From Cucumis sativus (taxonomy: Eukaryota; Streptophyta; Magnoliopsida; Cucurbitales; Cucurbitaceae): a DNA stretch of 64,000 nt. The stretch spans positions 18,486,607-18,550,606 of the forward strand of contig NC_026656.2 in NCBI RefSeq assembly GCF_000004075.3, given 5' to 3'. This document shows, in pieces, positions 61,463 through 64,000 of the stretch (positions are counted from its first letter, which is position 1; every line of letters begins with the position of its first letter). A program made the translations under genes and the position numbers. The notes beneath the pieces are model-generated. The model was not told the DNA's origin. It made no database searches and saw nothing but the letters and a program-made list of their open reading frames with translations.

Positions 61463-62749
61463 AACATTCATCATCCCTATTTTCTTTGAATCATTCTTTA
61501 GGCTTTGAGGCATATGTAAAATTGTAAACGACCTCTGTTTATTCGACACGTGGACCAATTAGGGTTAGTTTGTAGAAATGTCAAAAGCATATCCCATTTT
61601 CAACTTGGTTGTTTCTTGAGGTCATTCACTTGTGAAAATGAATAAGATGTGTCAATCCCATTATATCCCATGTCTAACAGTTTTCATATAGCTCCTATGG
61701 GTTCACATATCAACATTTCTAATTAAATGTTTTGAAAACTTTTAATTTTATTAATATTGATATTTATCCATATCGGTATTTCTTTTATTTTTTAACGAGT
61801 TAAGTGCGGATTGCATACAATATAATGTTGTATTATTATAATTATTACATCAATTACAGCATAGGATAATTGAACCTCGGACCTCTAAAAATATATCATG
61901 TTAATATAGTGAGTCAAGCTGATTTTAACATTATAAATTAATTCTAGTTCAACTAAACTAGATAATTAGATTTAACTATTTTTTTTGGTTCATTTATAGA
62001 TTTTCTAAGCAAAAACATTTTTTTCAAAACTATTTACTATTTTTTTATTAATTTTTTAAAATATACTTGAAAAGATGTATTTTGAAGAGTTAACAAATGC
62101 TTTAATTATTTTCAAAATGACTTATTTTTAAAATTAAACAATTGAAAATATATTATAAACACATCATTAGTTCTTTGGTCTATTTTCTTTTCCATTTTGG
62201 TGTCTTATCTTTTCAGTTCTTTTCAATGTTTTTTTTTAAACGTAATTTTTTTCTTTTCTTTTCAACGTTCTTTTAAATGTTTTCATATCAATTATCAATT
62301 ATTTTCCTTGGCACTAATAAATTTGGCGTGCAATTATGGATAATGCAAACCCTCTTGATTTAATAAAGGACTTTTTATTCACTTCCAATCGTGAACATTA
62401 ATTTTCTCTCGATTCTCAAATTTTGAAACATTATGTATTTCTCATTTTTATATGAAACATGTTGTGCATAAATTATATAAGTTAAAGAAATGGCTTTTTT
62501 TTTCCATTTTCTGTTTTTTAAAAATAAGCATCTCTTTTCTTTTATACAACATATAATAAAAATCAATAGAAGTAAATGAAGCATAGTACTAACGATCTTC
62601 CAAACCCATTCCTATTCCATTTGTAATAAAAACCAATAAAAAAATATAAAAAAAATAGATACTTCTAATTGTTATACAAGAAAATTAACCTTTATAATTG
62701 ACATGAACTTATTTCTTAAGTTTGAAGATGGAATGTATCATGTTTCAAC

Positions 62750-62849
62750 TTGTTATACTAAAAAAATTATTAGAAAAAACACTATATTAGATTTTCAAAT
62801 TGTTGTACTAAAAAAATTATTAGAAAAAACACTACGTTAGATTACATTA
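62750..62849. repeat. 50-bp tandem duplication
   Basis: Copies start at 62750 and 62800 and share AAAAAAATTATTAGAAAAAA plus flanks with few differences. Confidence 0.85.
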
Positions 62850-62910
62850 GAAAAATTTATTTAGATTTTCTATTAAAATTTTATTTGAAAAGTATACACA
62901 CATTCGTTGT

Positions 62911-63017
62911 CAATTTTGTTAATCCAACCTTTCGAGAACTTTAACACACGTGTAAGAATTAAATGCAAATGACAAATTTCAATTTTGTTAATCCAACCTT
63001 TGAAGAACTTTAACACA
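62911..63017. repeat. 69-bp spaced direct duplication
   Basis: The stretch CAATTTTGTTAATCCAACCT with its following AGAACTTTAACACA recurs at 62911 and 62980. Confidence 0.85.
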
Positions 63018-64000
63018 ATCACAATTTTCAAATATGATACATACAATTAACTAATGGTAGTTTAATTTTTTTAAAAAAAAACTATATGCTCCACGCGATA
63101 TTACAAAAAAAAATAATTAAAAACTAGAAGCAATTTACTTAATTTTTATTGTTAAAAGCTCTAAAGAAACAAAAGTAATAGATCTTCGATTAAATCTTCA
63201 AAACGCACGCGAATTGACTTCAGAATTTTTGAGTCAAGAGGAAGTTTCTTTTTTCTGTTAAGAAAACGTATTCTTCCATTATGAATTACTTTCCTCGAGT
63301 TGATGAAATGACGTAGGGAGACTTATCTTTTTTTGTTTAAACGAAAGTTTTCAATCTAGAAGGATACAGCTGCCACATCGCTACTACACATTACAAATAA
63401 AATATTTCATAATTAATCTATTCAAAGCATTGTTTTAAATATATCTAAAATATAAGTCACTTATAAAAGAAAAATAAAATTTAACTAAAAGTCACACGGC
63501 AAATCTCTCGAAGTCATCACATTCCATTTCTATATCTTGCAAGTTTACTATTAAAAAAAAGTTTGCGTAGCCATATCACAAATATGAAATATATAATGAC
63601 TGCTTATTGGGATGATTGTTGTGTTCATTAGCCTTTAGATTTGTTTATCGGTGGGTTATTTAGAGATTAAACCCCCAAATTTTGAGTAACAATGACAAAG
63701 TGAGGGTAGTTTAGGAGATAAAACACCTATTTTAGTATTTTAGAAGGTGATAGTTTGATAGATAACTGCAAGATCTTTCAGCTTATTTAGTAAGCAATTA
63801 ATTTAAAAAGAAAAATATTTGAATGTATTTGACAGATTTAAACTCAATTTTTTTTTGTAAAGTCCACCCAATTATCAATTAAAACTTTTGATTTAGAGTA
63901 CAATTTGATACTTCCCCAAAATTACGTGAAAGAAATACATTAAAAGGTATGGATAAGAATAAGTTTGTGTCGATTCGATTTTCAGTTACAAAAGTATGCT

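Larger units (their letters stand above)
61296..64000. other. Patatin copy 2 promoter and AT-rich spacer
   Basis: TATA box at 61455-61462. Tandem duplications: 50-bp unit at 62750-62849 and 69-bp unit at 62911-63017. No coding exon was recognised to the end of the window. Confidence 0.55.

Noticed and set aside
1-64000. CRISPR arrays, operons or bacterial insertion sequences
   Set aside because: None seen. Introns, snRNA-type promoters and plant gene families show this is plant nuclear DNA.

Overview
The window is nuclear DNA of a eudicot plant. It is AT-rich, most genes are split by GT-AG introns, and every protein recognised has a close Arabidopsis-type counterpart. A short interspersed element of the 'atagcaaaattt ... 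tatcaatgata' type suggests Cucurbitaceae; that is an inference from memory, not a proof. Gene models were built by hand from splice sites, reading frame and family knowledge. Where exon coordinates are given, their summed length was checked for frame.

Layout. 0-5 kb: two divergently transcribed EF-hand proteins with a Ty1/copia fossil between them. 6.4-12.7 kb: an 11-exon phosphatidate phosphatase (lipin family, PAH2 type) on the minus strand that lacks the conserved middle segment. 13-16.7 kb: no recognised gene. 16.7-17.6 kb: a BKI1-type brassinosteroid receptor inhibitor (-). 18.5-19.0 kb: a decayed RNase H-like fragment. 20.4-22.7 and 24.4-26.6 kb: a tandem pair of B3-domain genes (-), duplicated together with promoter and 3'UTR intron. 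27.4-29.5 kb: ORC2 (-), with a one-base frameshift in a conserved motif. 32.3-35.9 kb: a seven-exon membrane protein with a cysteine-rich, PAN-like C-terminus (+). 38.2 kb: DPH4-type J protein (+). 41.6-42.3 kb: a conserved plant protein of unknown role (+). 42.8-44.6 kb: SDH5, a plant-specific subunit of mitochondrial complex II (-). 45.9-46.9 kb: an intronless carboxylesterase (+). 47.7-48.0 kb: a complete U4 snRNA gene with upstream sequence element, TATA box and 3' box (-). 51.5-54.6 and 56.7-61.5 kb: a tandem pair of seven-exon patatin-like lipid acyl hydrolases (-).

There is no operon-like logic; these are independent nuclear genes. Two processes recur: local gene duplication (EF-hand pair, B3 pair, patatin pair), and many short tandem duplications of about 20-70 bp in the AT-rich spacers. 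The points most worth checking are the PAH2 gene without its middle segment, the ORC2 frameshift, the shifted acceptor in the second B3 gene, the GC-AG intron in the second patatin gene, the U4 locus with an unidentified coding remnant beside it, and a 26-base G run inside an intron.
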